The notes under the pieces are model-generated. The model was given only the letters and a program-made list of their open reading frames with translations. It did no database searches and had not been told where the DNA came from. 64,000 nt of DNA from CAYQMF01 sp964418595 (lineage in GTDB: Bacteria; Planctomycetota; UBA1135; UBA2386): positions 5,405-69,404 of the forward strand of contig CAYQMF010000019.1 in the NCBI GenBank assembly GCA_964418595.1. The letters run 5' to 3'. Position numbers and translations under genes: made by a program. Positions 33,765 through 42,003 of the stretch are shown one piece after another (position 1 is the stretch's first letter; each line of letters starts with the position of its first letter).

Positions 33765-34166
33765 ATGGTGAAGGAAACCAAGCAAGCCCGTGGCCAGATC
33801 GATCCCTCGGCCACCGTGATCTACGACACGCAACCCAGGCGCCGCCGCGAGGCGGGCGCCGATGACAGTTGCTGCATCTGCCTCGAGGTCGTCGGCGGTC
33901 CGATGGACGGCGAGGTCCGCCGCGTCGCGAAGGCGATCGTGACCATGGGTCGCTCGGAGAACAACGACTTCGCGCTGCCGCAGGACCCCATGGTGTCCGC
34001 AACCCACGCGCGCATCGTGCGCGAGGGCGAGCACTTCTGGCTCGAGGACCTCGGCAGCCGCAACGGCACGTACTTCGGCGACGAACGCCTGCGGGCCCGC
34101 TCCCTCATCGCCCCCGGGACCACCTTCGTCGTGGGTCGGACCAGCCTCGAGTTCACGCCGCGATGA
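33765..34166 (+). CDS. FHA-domain protein
   Basis: A 133-aa protein. A Thr-bearing N-terminal tail (SATVIYDTQP) precedes a forkhead-associated domain at ~45-130 with MGRSENNDFALP (GR-S), VSATHARI (SxxH) and LGSRNGTYF (NG), the residues that bind phosphothreonine. The tail could itself be phosphorylated, as in GarA-like proteins; TQP is a candidate. A -10-like TATGAT (33734-33739) lies 25 bases upstream. Its stop overlaps the ATG of the Clp-like gene by 4 bases, so it is made together with the unfoldase. Confidence 0.92.
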   Translation: MVKETKQARGQIDPSATVIYDTQPRRRREAGADDSCCICLEVVGGPMDGEVRRVAKAIVTMGRSENNDFALPQDPMVSATHARIVREGEHFWLEDLGSRNGTYFGDERLRARSLIAPGTTFVVGRTSLEFTPR

Positions 34167-36427
34167 CCATGAAGTTGCCACGCCTGTCCCGCGCCGCGGA
34201 GCGGCTCATCACCGCCGCCGCCGACGAGAGCACCCGCCTCGAGCACCACTACCTCGGCGTCGAACACCTGGTCCTCGGGCTCAGCCGCGACCCCGAGTCC
34301 CCGCTCGCCAAGACCTTCGCCGCCCAGAGCCTCGACCTGGCCGAGTACCGCGATCTGCTCGAGAAGCGCACGGTCAAGATCGAGCACCGGCCCTGGGGCA
34401 ACGACCTGATCTTCACCCCGCGCTGCCGGCACGTGATCCTGCTCGCCAGCCGCATCGCGTCGAAGGGCGGCGCCAGCGAAGTCGAACCCCCGCACATCCT
34501 CGAAGCGATCTTCCGCGAGGGCCAGAGCGTGCCGATCCGCCTCATGCGGACCCTCGACATCGACCCCGTCGAGCTGCGCGACGCGCTCCTCGAGCGGGAG
34601 GACCCCGAGCCCTCCCCCGAGAGCGACACCCCGCTCCTCGACCGCTTCGGTCGCGACCTCACCGCGATGGCGCGCCTCGGCCGCCTGTCCCCGGTGATCG
34701 GCCGCGACACCGAACTCGATCTCCTGGCGCAGGTGCTGCTGCGCAAGAACAAGAACAACCCCGTGCTCGTCGGCGAGGCCGGCGTCGGCAAGACCGCCGT
34801 CGTCGAGGGCCTTGCGCGCCGCTTCGCTTCGCCGAGCTGTCCCGAACCCCTGCGCGGCTCGCGCATCGTCGAGCTGTCGGTGGGCTCCCTCGTGGCCGGC
34901 ACCAAGTTCCGCGGCGAGTTCGAGGAGCGTCTGCTCGGCATCGCCAAGGAAGCGGAGCTGCACCCCAACATCATCCTGTTCCTCGACGAGATCCACACCC
35001 TCGTCGGCGCCGGCGCGGGCTCCGGGGACTCGCTGGATGCGTCGAACATCTTCAAGCCGTCGCTGGCCCGCGGCGACCTGCGCTGCGTGGGTGCCACGAC
35101 CGTCGAGGAGTACCGGCGCCACATCGAGAAGGATCCCGCGCTCGATCGCCGCTTCGAGAAGATCATGGTCGAGGAGCCGACGCCGCGGCAGGCGCTGGAG
35201 ATCCTCGAGGGGGTCGCCGAGAGCCTGGAGGACCATCACGGCGTGCGCATCGCCCGTGACGCGCTGCAGGCCGCGGTGGACCTCACTGTCAAGCACGTCC
35301 TCGACCGGCAGTTGCCCGACAAGGCCCTCGATGCGCTCGACCAGAGCTGCGCGCGCCGCCGCCTCCAACAGTTCGCGCATCCCGCCGAGAAGCGCGACCC
35401 CACGCCCACCATCGGCGCGGAGGACATCACACAGACCGTGTCGCAGTGGACTGGCATCCCCTTGCGCAAGCTGACGGAGGAGGCCACCCGCAACCTGCTG
35501 ACCCTCGAGCCCGACCTGCGGGCGCGCGTCATCGGCCAGGACCACGCCGTCAAGGTCGTGGCCCGGGCGATCCTCACGGCCAAGGCCGGGCTCAACGCGC
35601 CCAACCGCCCGCTCGGCGTGTTCCTGTTCCTGGGCCCCACTGGCGTCGGCAAGACGGAGCTCGCCAAGAGCCTGGCCCACGTCCTGTTCGGCGACGAGAA
35701 GCGGCTCGTGCGCTTCGACATGTCGGAGTTCACGGAGCCGCACTCGGTGTCGAAGCTCATCGGCGCCCCGCCCGGCTACATCGGGCACGAGCGCGAGGGG
35801 CAGCTCATCTCGGCCCTGCGCACCCACCCGCACAGCATCGTGCTCTTCGACGAGGTCGAGAAGGCGCACCCGCAGGTCTTCGATCTGTTCCTGCAGATCT
35901 TCGACGACGGCCGGCTGTCGGGCGCGCACGGCAAGACCGCGGACTTCTCGCAGGCCGTGGTGATCCTCACGTCCAACATCGACCCGAGCCCCGACGTGCG
36001 CGCGGCGGTGGGCTTCGGCAAGCAGGCGCAGGAAGCCGCGCCGACCGATCCCCGCAAGGGCCTGAGCCAGTTCTTCCGCCCCGAGCTCGTCAACCGCATC
36101 GACGAGGTCGTGCAGTTCCACCGTCTCGATCGCAGCTCCCTGCGCCGGATCATCGACCGCTACATCCACGCCATCGAGCAGTTGCTGGCGTCACGCCGCG
36201 TGCACCTGCAGCTCGACGAGTCGGCCTACGATCACCTGATCGAGCTGGGCGAGAGCGCGGAATACGGCGCGCGCGAACTCCGCCGGGTCGTCGATCACTC
36301 GCTGCGCCAGCCGCTGGCCGAAGAGCTCCTTCGTCGCGGCGGCGATGGCACGGGGGGCACGATCCGGGTCCGCGTGCAGAAGGGGCAGATCACCTTCACG
36401 ACCACCGAGGAAAGCGCGGCGGGCTGA
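34163..36427 (+). CDS. ClpA/ClpC-like AAA+ unfoldase
   Basis: A 754-aa Hsp100 protein, close to ClpA length. The N-domain (~1-145) has two Clp-N-like helical repeats (AAERLITAAADE, HHYLGVEHLVLGL). NBD1 has Walker A GEAGVGKT (Lys210) and Walker B ILFLDEIHTLVGAG; NBD2 has GPTGVGKT (Lys497) and IVLFDEVEKAHPQV. No long ClpB-type M-domain lies between the two. Val616-Gly-Phe stands where ClpA has IGL and ClpC has VGF, the ClpP-docking loop, so a ClpP partner is likely; no clpP is in the window. Its ATG is embedded in the FHA stop, which suggests phospho-dependent adaptor control of unfolding or proteolysis. Confidence 0.92.
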   Translation: MTMKLPRLSRAAERLITAAADESTRLEHHYLGVEHLVLGLSRDPESPLAKTFAAQSLDLAEYRDLLEKRTVKIEHRPWGNDLIFTPRCRHVILLASRIASKGGASEVEPPHILEAIFREGQSVPIRLMRTLDIDPVELRDALLEREDPEPSPESDTPLLDRFGRDLTAMARLGRLSPVIGRDTELDLLAQVLLRKNKNNPVLVGEAGVGKTAVVEGLARRFASPSCPEPLRGSRIVELSVGSLVAGTKFRGEFEERLLGIAKEAELHPNIILFLDEIHTLVGAGAGSGDSLDASNIFKPSLARGDLRCVGATTVEEYRRHIEKDPALDRRFEKIMVEEPTPRQALEILEGVAESLEDHHGVRIARDALQAAVDLTVKHVLDRQLPDKALDALDQSCARRRLQQFAHPAEKRDPTPTIGAEDITQTVSQWTGIPLRKLTEEATRNLLTLEPDLRARVIGQDHAVKVVARAILTAKAGLNAPNRPLGVFLFLGPTGVGKTELAKSLAHVLFGDEKRLVRFDMSEFTEPHSVSKLIGAPPGYIGHEREGQLISALRTHPHSIVLFDEVEKAHPQVFDLFLQIFDDGRLSGAHGKTADFSQAVVILTSNIDPSPDVRAAVGFGKQAQEAAPTDPRKGLSQFFRPELVNRIDEVVQFHRLDRSSLRRIIDRYIHAIEQLLASRRVHLQLDESAYDHLIELGESAEYGARELRRVVDHSLRQPLAEELLRRGGDGTGGTIRVRVQKGQITFTTTEESAAG

Positions 36428-36436
36428 ACTCGCTGC

Positions 36437-36562
36437 CTACCGCCCTGGTCCCGGCAGGTGCGTGAGCGCCAGGAGCACCAGGGCCAGGAAGAAGCACGCC
36501 AGCGTCAACAGCACGCGGTCGAGCCCCAGATCGTCGAGTCGGTCGGTGTGCAGGTCGGACAT
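36437..36562 (-). CDS. Small single-pass membrane protein, 41 aa
   Basis: A short minus-strand frame: a polar, acidic N-terminus (MSDLHTDRLDDLG), one hydrophobic helix (VLLTLACFFLALVLLAL), and a short tail ending in GPGR. GAGG 6 bases before the ATG and a TATGGG element upstream support expression. It does not overlap the Clp gene, which ends 9 bases before its stop. Function unknown. Confidence 0.55.
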   Translation of the reverse strand: MSDLHTDRLDDLGLDRVLLTLACFFLALVLLALTHLPGPGR

Positions 36563-36671
36563 GGGAACCTCGGCCCCATAGCGCCGACCGCCGGGTCGGC
36601 GTCTCAGCCACGCGCCTGCTCCCGGCGCGCCCTGACGAAGACGCTTGTCTTCCTTCGCCGCCGTCCGCGGC

Positions 36672-36677
36672 TACGCT
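36672..36677 (+). promoter_or_regulatory. -10-like element TACGCT before the radical SAM gene
   Basis: TACGCT, preceded by GGC, lies 6 bases before GTG 36684, the start chosen for that gene. The same hexamer occurs before the gene at 42516. Confidence 0.35.
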
Positions 36678-36683
36678 CGAGCC

Positions 36684-37802
36684 GTGCTGCGCCCGGTCGC
36701 CAACCCGCCCAACCCCTGGTCCTCGCGACACGTCGACCTCCTCGAGCCCGCGCCAGACGCGCGTCTCGAGGTGTACGAGGAAGACGCCAAGAGCATCGTC
36801 TCGACCAACGACAGTGAAGACGTCCCGTTCTCCTACAGCGTCAACCCGTACCGCGGCTGCTTCCATGCCTGCGCGTACTGCTACGCCCGCCCGACGCACC
36901 AGTACCTCGGCTTCGGCGCCGGCACCGACTTCGACCGCCGCATCGTCGTGAAGCGAAACGCCGCTGCCCTTCTCGACGCTGCGCTGCGGCGGCGCGGCTG
37001 GCAGCGCGACGTGCTCGCGTTCTCGGGCGTCACCGACTGCTACCAGCCGCTGGAGGCGAGCTACGGCCTCACGCACTCATGCCTCGAGGTCTGCCTCCGG
37101 CACGAGAACCCGGTGGGAGTCATCACCAAGAGCGCGCTGGTCGAGCGCGACGCGGCCCTGCTGGAGCGGCTCGCTCGCGTGGCGGGCGCGCGCGTCTGGT
37201 TCAGCGTGCCGTTCGCCGATCCGGCGCTTGCCCGGGCGATCGAACCGTCCGCGCCCGCGCCGGCGCGGCGACTCGCGGCGATGCGCACCCTCGCCGCCGC
37301 GGGCGTGCCGGTCGGCGTCGCGTTCGCGCCGCTCATTCCCGGGCTCAACGACGACCAGATCCCCGGCGTGCTCACGGCCGCGCGGGAGGCCGGCGCCAAG
37401 GCTGCGTTCCGCGTCGCGCTTCGGCTGCCCGGGGAGGTCTCTGAGGTGTTCTTCGTCCGGCTGCGCGAGGCACTCCCGGCACGCGCTGTGCGAGTCGAGC
37501 ATGCGATCCGCGAGATGCGCGGCGGACGCGTGAACGACCCGCGCGCGGGACATCGCATGCGGGGCGAGGGACCGCGCTTCGCCGCCGCGGCGCGCCTCTT
37601 CGACCTGACCTGTCGCCGGCTCGGCCTCGCCACCGGCGAACGCGCGGCCCGACCCCTCGGTCCCCGGCACGGCTGGGCGCGCCCCGCCCTCCCGCAACAG
37701 GGCACCCTCTTTCCAACCGGCTCAGCGGCTCCGCGCGAGCCGCACGGTGACCCACGCGAGCCATCCGCCGATCGGCACCCCGAGGAACACGAAGAAGGGT
37801 AG
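36684..37802 (+). CDS. Radical SAM protein, PA0069 type (SplB-related)
   Basis: A 372-aa protein starting at GTG 36684. The family-specific N-terminus (NPPNPWSSRHVDLLEPAP) and SVNPYRGCFHACAYCYARPT are present. Cys59, Cys63 and Cys66 form the CxxxCxxC that binds the [4Fe-4S] cluster, and THQYLGFGAGTDFDRRIVVK follows. It is related to spore photoproduct lyase, but its reaction is unknown. The last ~30 residues are Pro/Glu/His-rich and overlap the 3' end of the convergent membrane protein gene by 81 bases. Confidence 0.9.
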   Translation: MLRPVANPPNPWSSRHVDLLEPAPDARLEVYEEDAKSIVSTNDSEDVPFSYSVNPYRGCFHACAYCYARPTHQYLGFGAGTDFDRRIVVKRNAAALLDAALRRRGWQRDVLAFSGVTDCYQPLEASYGLTHSCLEVCLRHENPVGVITKSALVERDAALLERLARVAGARVWFSVPFADPALARAIEPSAPAPARRLAAMRTLAAAGVPVGVAFAPLIPGLNDDQIPGVLTAAREAGAKAAFRVALRLPGEVSEVFFVRLREALPARAVRVEHAIREMRGGRVNDPRAGHRMRGEGPRFAAAARLFDLTCRRLGLATGERAARPLGPRHGWARPALPQQGTLFPTGSAAPREPHGDPREPSADRHPEEHEEG

Positions 37803-38060
37803 CGGCCCGTGTTCGCGGCTCGCCTCCACGACGACGAGCCGGAACAGGGCGAGCGACGCGAGGGCGAGCGCGGCGAACGTCGCGGCCGCTACGAGGTCGA
37901 CGCGACGCGCCTGGCGCGGACTGCGACCGCCCATCACCGCGAGCAGCACCCACAGGACCACCAGCACCGACGCCAAGCCGGCGCAGATCATCGCAATCAC
38001 GAGCACGGCGAGGAGTCTACGGAGCGTGGGGCGTCGGACGGTCCCTCGCTCCCCGTGCAC
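37722..38060 (-). CDS. Small membrane protein, three predicted helices
   Basis: A 112-aa protein with hydrophobic segments at ~15-43, ~54-78 and ~88-107 and basic residues between. It starts at GTG 38060 or at the in-frame GTG 38039. The first start lies inside a long inverted repeat, so the first few residues (HGERG) may be repeat-derived. Family not recognised. Its 3' end overlaps the radical SAM gene in antisense. Confidence 0.6.
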   Translation of the reverse strand: MHGERGTVRRPTLRRLLAVLVIAMICAGLASVLVVLWVLLAVMGGRSPRQARRVDLVAAATFAALALASLALFRLVVVEASREHGPLPFFVFLGVPIGGWLAWVTVRLARSR

Positions 38061-38117
38061 GCCGAGAAAAGGGGACCCGGGCGACCCGGCGCGCCGCGTC
38101 TCTTGGTATGCACGGGG
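38051..38117. repeat. Imperfect inverted repeat, about 67 bp, between divergent genes
   Basis: Perfect 9-bp arms CCCCGTGCA (38051-38059) and TGCACGGGG (38109-38117) extend inward to about 24 bp with roughly 17 matches. Inside are two ACCCGG copies and a GGCGCGCC palindrome. The arms cover the start codons of both flanking genes. It looks like a small palindromic mobile repeat (REP/MITE-like) or a large operator. Confidence 0.55.
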
Positions 38118-38833
38118 CAGTGAACGACCGCCTCTACTTCCGTCAGCTCCTCGCCGGCCGCGACTTCGCGCGCAGCAACCCCATCGCCGGCCAGATGGTC
38201 AACTTCGTGTACCTCATCGGCGATCGCTCGACGCGCGAGGCGGTCGTCGTCGACCCTGCGTACGCGATCCGCGACCTCGTCACGCTGACCGAGGCCGACG
38301 ACATGCGCCTCGTCGGGGCGCTGGCGACCCACTACCACCCCGACCACGTCGGCGGCGACCTGTTCGGGCACGACATCGAGGGCGTGCGCGAACTGCTCGA
38401 GCTACGGCCCGTGAAGGTCCACGTCCAACGCGACGAGGCGCCGTGGGTGAAGCGCATGACCGGGGCGGGTGACACCGATCTCGCGCTGCACGACAGTGGC
38501 GACAAGGTCGCGGTCGGCGGTATCGACATCCAGCTCATCCACACGCCGGGCCACACGCCGGGATCCCAGTGCTTCCTGGTCGACGGCCGCCTCGTCGCCG
38601 GCGACACCCTGTTCCTGCAGGGCTGTGGCCGCACCGATCTCCCCGGCGGCGACCCCAAGCAGATGTACCTGAGCCTCACCCAGCGCCTGGCCAAGGTTCC
38701 CGACGACACCGTGCTCTACCCCGGGCACCTCTACTCCGAGGCGACGCACGCAACGTTGGCGCAGACGCGCCGCGACAACTTCGTGTTCAAGCCCCGCACC
38801 GAGCGCGAGTGGTTGAGCATGTTCGGTGCCTGA
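38108..38833 (+). CDS. MBL-fold metallohydrolase (glyoxalase II-like)
   Basis: A 241-aa protein. The metal motif THYHPDH (His75, His77, Asp79, His80) is present, with HTPGHTPGSQ, GDTLFLQGCGRTDLPGGD and LYPGHLYS completing the binuclear site. It is close to glyoxalase II and persulfide-dioxygenase-like hydrolases; the GRTDLPGGD stretch is typical of that group. ATG 38108 lies within an inverted-repeat arm, so GTG 38120 (starting VNDRLYFRQLLAGRDF) is a credible alternative. Confidence 0.88.
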   Translation: MHGAVNDRLYFRQLLAGRDFARSNPIAGQMVNFVYLIGDRSTREAVVVDPAYAIRDLVTLTEADDMRLVGALATHYHPDHVGGDLFGHDIEGVRELLELRPVKVHVQRDEAPWVKRMTGAGDTDLALHDSGDKVAVGGIDIQLIHTPGHTPGSQCFLVDGRLVAGDTLFLQGCGRTDLPGGDPKQMYLSLTQRLAKVPDDTVLYPGHLYSEATHATLAQTRRDNFVFKPRTEREWLSMFGA

Positions 38834-38856
38834 GACGCCTCCTGCCGCCGCAGGGA

Positions 38857-40887
38857 TCAGGGCAGGTACTTCGACAGCCGCCCGCCGACGCGCGTCGACA
38901 CGAAGTCCGGCAACGACGACCACACGCGGCGCGGCAGGTTCAGCTTGGGGTTGCTCGGGTGGAACTCGGGGAGCTTCGCGTCCGGCGCGAGCAGCACGTA
39001 CTCGTACGACAGCGCCTCCGGCGCAAACCCCATGTTCTTCTTGAAGTGCGCGGCGCCGGTGTCCTTGCGGCTGCGTCCGAAGTCGAAGACCCGCACTCCC
39101 GACTCCACGCACCACTCCATGATCTTGTAGTAGACGAAGTCGTTGACGCCCGTGTTGTAGTGCTCGTGCAGCGCGCCGGAGTAGTAGGCGTAGAGCGTCT
39201 CGCCGAACCGGAAGCTCATCACCGCGGCGATGGGCGCGCCGTCTGGCAGACGCACCACGTGCAGCACGACCTGGTTGCCGAACTCCTCGAGCAGGCCGCG
39301 GAACCACCGCTTGGGTAGCGGCGGCGAGCCGAGACGACGCTTGTTCACCTGGAACAGCCGGAAGAACACATCGAGGTCGCGCGACAGCTCGATGCTCAAC
39401 CCGAACTTGTCGCGCGCCCGACGCACCTCGGCGCGCGCGCGCTTGGGCAACGACGCGAGCAGCTCCTCGGCGGTGCCGCGGATCTCCCGGCGGAAGGTGA
39501 CGTACAGCTCCGATACCGGCGTGTCCGGCAGCTGCCGCTCCTGGTGACGCAGCTCGACGTAGCCGGCCTTGTGGCGTCGCCCCAGACGCTGCGCCGCTTC
39601 CAGCAGCGCGGTCAGCGCGTCGGGCGACTCCTGCAGCGCACCGCCGTACACCGCGTACGGGACGCTCACCAGGTTGCGCCCGAGGAACGGGCTCTTGCAC
39701 AGGAACAACGGCAGCACGCCCACCCACTGCCGGCCGCGCTCGACGACCAGGTAGTGCGCCTCGTGACGGAACACGTCCTCGACGACCTTGCGCCACCCGG
39801 TGAGATGGAAGAACGTGCCGCGCGGATGGGATCGGACGTACGCGTCCCACCGCGCATCCTCGCCCGGAACCAACTCCCGCACACGCAGCTCGGTGGAAAC
39901 CGGCTCCACGTCCGCGGTGGCGCTGACGATGCCGCGGTGCTCCACGACATCGTCGACCTTGAAGTCCTGCAGGTTGCGCGCCTGCGTGAAGATGATGATC
40001 TCGCCGACGAGACCGAAGCCGATGAGCTGGATCCCGAACGCCACCAACACCGCGGCGAGCACGATGATTGGACGCGACGACAGGCTGCTCGGACTCGAGG
40101 AGAACCAGCGATCCCACAGCGGCTCGACAGACAAGGCGATGCCGACGAGGATGGCGGCGAAGCCCAGCGTCCCGAAGAACCGCAACGGCTTCTGGGTGAA
40201 GCGCGTGAGGAAGGTGATCGCGAGGATGTCGAGGACCCGGCGGAGGTACACGCCGAACCCGAAGAAGCCGCGGCGGCCGCGCTCCTCTCGATGCTGGATC
40301 TTGACCTCGACGACCCGGAAACCCTGCCGCTGTGCGAGAACCGGCAGGAAACGGTACAGCTCGCCGTACACGGCGACGTCTTCCAGCACCTGACGGCGCA
40401 TACCGCGCAGGCTGCTGTTGAGGTCGTGGAACTTGATGCCCATCAGCCGCCGGAGCACCCAGTTGAACAGGCGTGACTGGAAACGGTTCAGCCACGGATC
40501 GACGCGCGGGCTGCGCCACGTGGCCACGAAGTCGGCGCCGCTCTCGAGCGCGGTTACGACCTTGAGGATCTCGCGCGGTTCGCTCTGCAGGTAGGGCGGC
40601 GCGTTGATGATCAGCGAGCCCTTGGCGCGTTCGACGCCCGCCGACAGCGCGATCGACTCACCGAGCCCACCGCCCTGCAACCGGACGATCGTCACCGGGT
40701 AGTCGGCCTGCAACGCGAGCAGTTCGTGCTCGGGACGACCACTGACGGAGTCGAGCACGAACACGAACTCATGCGCCCGGCCGGACTCGCGGAGGATCAC
40801 GCCGTAGGCGCGCACCAGCCCCCCCACCTCGACGTCGGCGTGGGTGACCGGGATCACGATCGAGACATCGACGCGTGCTTCGCTCAC
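38857..40887 (-). CDS. Fusion of a degenerate GT2 glycosyltransferase and a FemAB-like acyltransferase
   Basis: A 676-aa protein starting at GTG 40887, in the stop of the preceding GT2 gene. Residues 1-225 have the GT2 fold (VSIVIPVTHADVEVGGLV, GESIALSAGVERAKGSLII, FHDLNSSLRGMRRQVLED), but the DxD is missing: INAPPYLQ stands where active relatives have MDGDLQ. Two membrane helices lie at ~237-256 and ~272-300. Residues ~330-676 match FemAB proteins of the XrtA/PEP-CTERM-associated type (VPYAVYGGAL, YVELRHQE, FDFGRSRKDTG). FemAB domains transfer amino acids or acyl groups with a GNAT-like fold. The GT half may now only anchor or bind a polyprenyl-sugar acceptor. Confidence 0.85.
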   Translation of the reverse strand: MSEARVDVSIVIPVTHADVEVGGLVRAYGVILRESGRAHEFVFVLDSVSGRPEHELLALQADYPVTIVRLQGGGLGESIALSAGVERAKGSLIINAPPYLQSEPREILKVVTALESGADFVATWRSPRVDPWLNRFQSRLFNWVLRRLMGIKFHDLNSSLRGMRRQVLEDVAVYGELYRFLPVLAQRQGFRVVEVKIQHREERGRRGFFGFGVYLRRVLDILAITFLTRFTQKPLRFFGTLGFAAILVGIALSVEPLWDRWFSSSPSSLSSRPIIVLAAVLVAFGIQLIGFGLVGEIIIFTQARNLQDFKVDDVVEHRGIVSATADVEPVSTELRVRELVPGEDARWDAYVRSHPRGTFFHLTGWRKVVEDVFRHEAHYLVVERGRQWVGVLPLFLCKSPFLGRNLVSVPYAVYGGALQESPDALTALLEAAQRLGRRHKAGYVELRHQERQLPDTPVSELYVTFRREIRGTAEELLASLPKRARAEVRRARDKFGLSIELSRDLDVFFRLFQVNKRRLGSPPLPKRWFRGLLEEFGNQVVLHVVRLPDGAPIAAVMSFRFGETLYAYYSGALHEHYNTGVNDFVYYKIMEWCVESGVRVFDFGRSRKDTGAAHFKKNMGFAPEALSYEYVLLAPDAKLPEFHPSNPKLNLPRRVWSSLPDFVSTRVGGRLSKYLP

Positions 40888-41909
40888 GTGGCCTCTCGCA
40901 CGGTGATGGAAATGCGGCGCCGGAAGAAGCCGGTGATCTTGAGCTGCAACTCGGCGAGGAACCCTAGCAGGAGGACGTTGAGCGCAACGAGCATCGTCAC
41001 GACTGCGGACGTGGCGAAGTACTCGTCGAACCTGGTCTCGAGCGACATGTTCGGCCAGTACCACGCCCCGCCGTGCTCCAGCTTGACGGCCCCCACGGCG
41101 AACAGCAGCGGGCTCAGCAGGAACAGCGGCAGCGCCAGCAGGGCGAACCAGCGCATCGGGTGTGCCGCGAACTGGATCAGCATCTTGATGACGATCAGGT
41201 CGGCGACGACCCGGAAGATCCGGCCCAGCCCGTACTTCGACTTGCCGAAGCGCCGAGCGTGATGGCGGACCGGGATCTCCGCCACCCGCGCGCCCACGCC
41301 CGCGGCGAGCGCGGCGATGAAGCGGTGCATGTCCGAGTACAGGTCCAGGCTGCGCACGACCCAGCTCCGGTACGCCTTCAGCGAACAGCCGGTGTCGTGG
41401 ATCGCCACCCCGGTCACCCACTGGATGATCTTGTTGGCGATGCGCGACGGCAGCAGGCGCGTCGCGAACCTGTCCTTCCGGTGCCGGCGCCAGCCGCACA
41501 CGATGTCGTAGCCCTCGCCCAGCTTCTCGATCAGGCGCGGGATGTCGGTGGGGTCGTTCTGCAGGTCGCCGTCCATGGTGACCATCAGCTCGCCCCGGGC
41601 CCGATGGAAGCCTGCAGCCATCGCCGCAGTCTGGCCGTGGTTCCGCGCGAAGAGCACGGCGTGGACGTGGCCGTCGCGCTCCGCCAGTTCGCGCAGCAGG
41701 CGTGGCGTCGCATCCTTGCTGCCGTCGTCGACGAACACGAGTTCGTACCCACGGCCCAGGTTGCGCATCGCCCAGGTCAACGACTCGTACAGCGCCAGCA
41801 GGTTCTCGGCCTCGTTGTACAGCGGCACGACCACCGAGACCTCCGGCCCCGGCCGGGACGGCTCGCCCTCGCCGTCCCGGCGCGGCTGCTCCTCGTGGAG
41901 TTCGCTCAT
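40884..41909 (-). CDS. GT2 glycosyltransferase, polyprenyl-phosphate type
   Basis: A 341-aa membrane protein. The GT2 domain (~22-245) has VSVVVPLYNEAENL, FVDDGSKDAT and MDGDLQNDP with Asp113/Asp115 as DxD; HDTGCSLKAYRS and RHHARRFGKSKYG are typical of the DPM/ArnC/GtrB group. Two C-terminal membrane helices (~255-275, ~298-320) follow. The expected reaction is transfer of a sugar from a nucleotide donor to undecaprenyl phosphate at the inner membrane face. It is translationally coupled to the GT2-FemAB fusion. Confidence 0.92.
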   Translation of the reverse strand: MSELHEEQPRRDGEGEPSRPGPEVSVVVPLYNEAENLLALYESLTWAMRNLGRGYELVFVDDGSKDATPRLLRELAERDGHVHAVLFARNHGQTAAMAAGFHRARGELMVTMDGDLQNDPTDIPRLIEKLGEGYDIVCGWRRHRKDRFATRLLPSRIANKIIQWVTGVAIHDTGCSLKAYRSWVVRSLDLYSDMHRFIAALAAGVGARVAEIPVRHHARRFGKSKYGLGRIFRVVADLIVIKMLIQFAAHPMRWFALLALPLFLLSPLLFAVGAVKLEHGGAWYWPNMSLETRFDEYFATSAVVTMLVALNVLLLGFLAELQLKITGFFRRRISITVREAT

Positions 41910-42003
41910 CGCGGCGAAGGGATTGGCAACCAGCAGGCGGGCACGTTCGACCCCTTCATAGGGGTCGGGCCTGCAGGCGCCAACGACTGGGTGGCGATCG
42001 CGC

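Noticed and set aside
29390..36427. Type VI secretion regulatory cluster
   Set aside because: Kinase, phosphatase, FHA and Clp genes recall one, but no Tss structural gene is present and the ATPase has a ClpP-docking-type loop.
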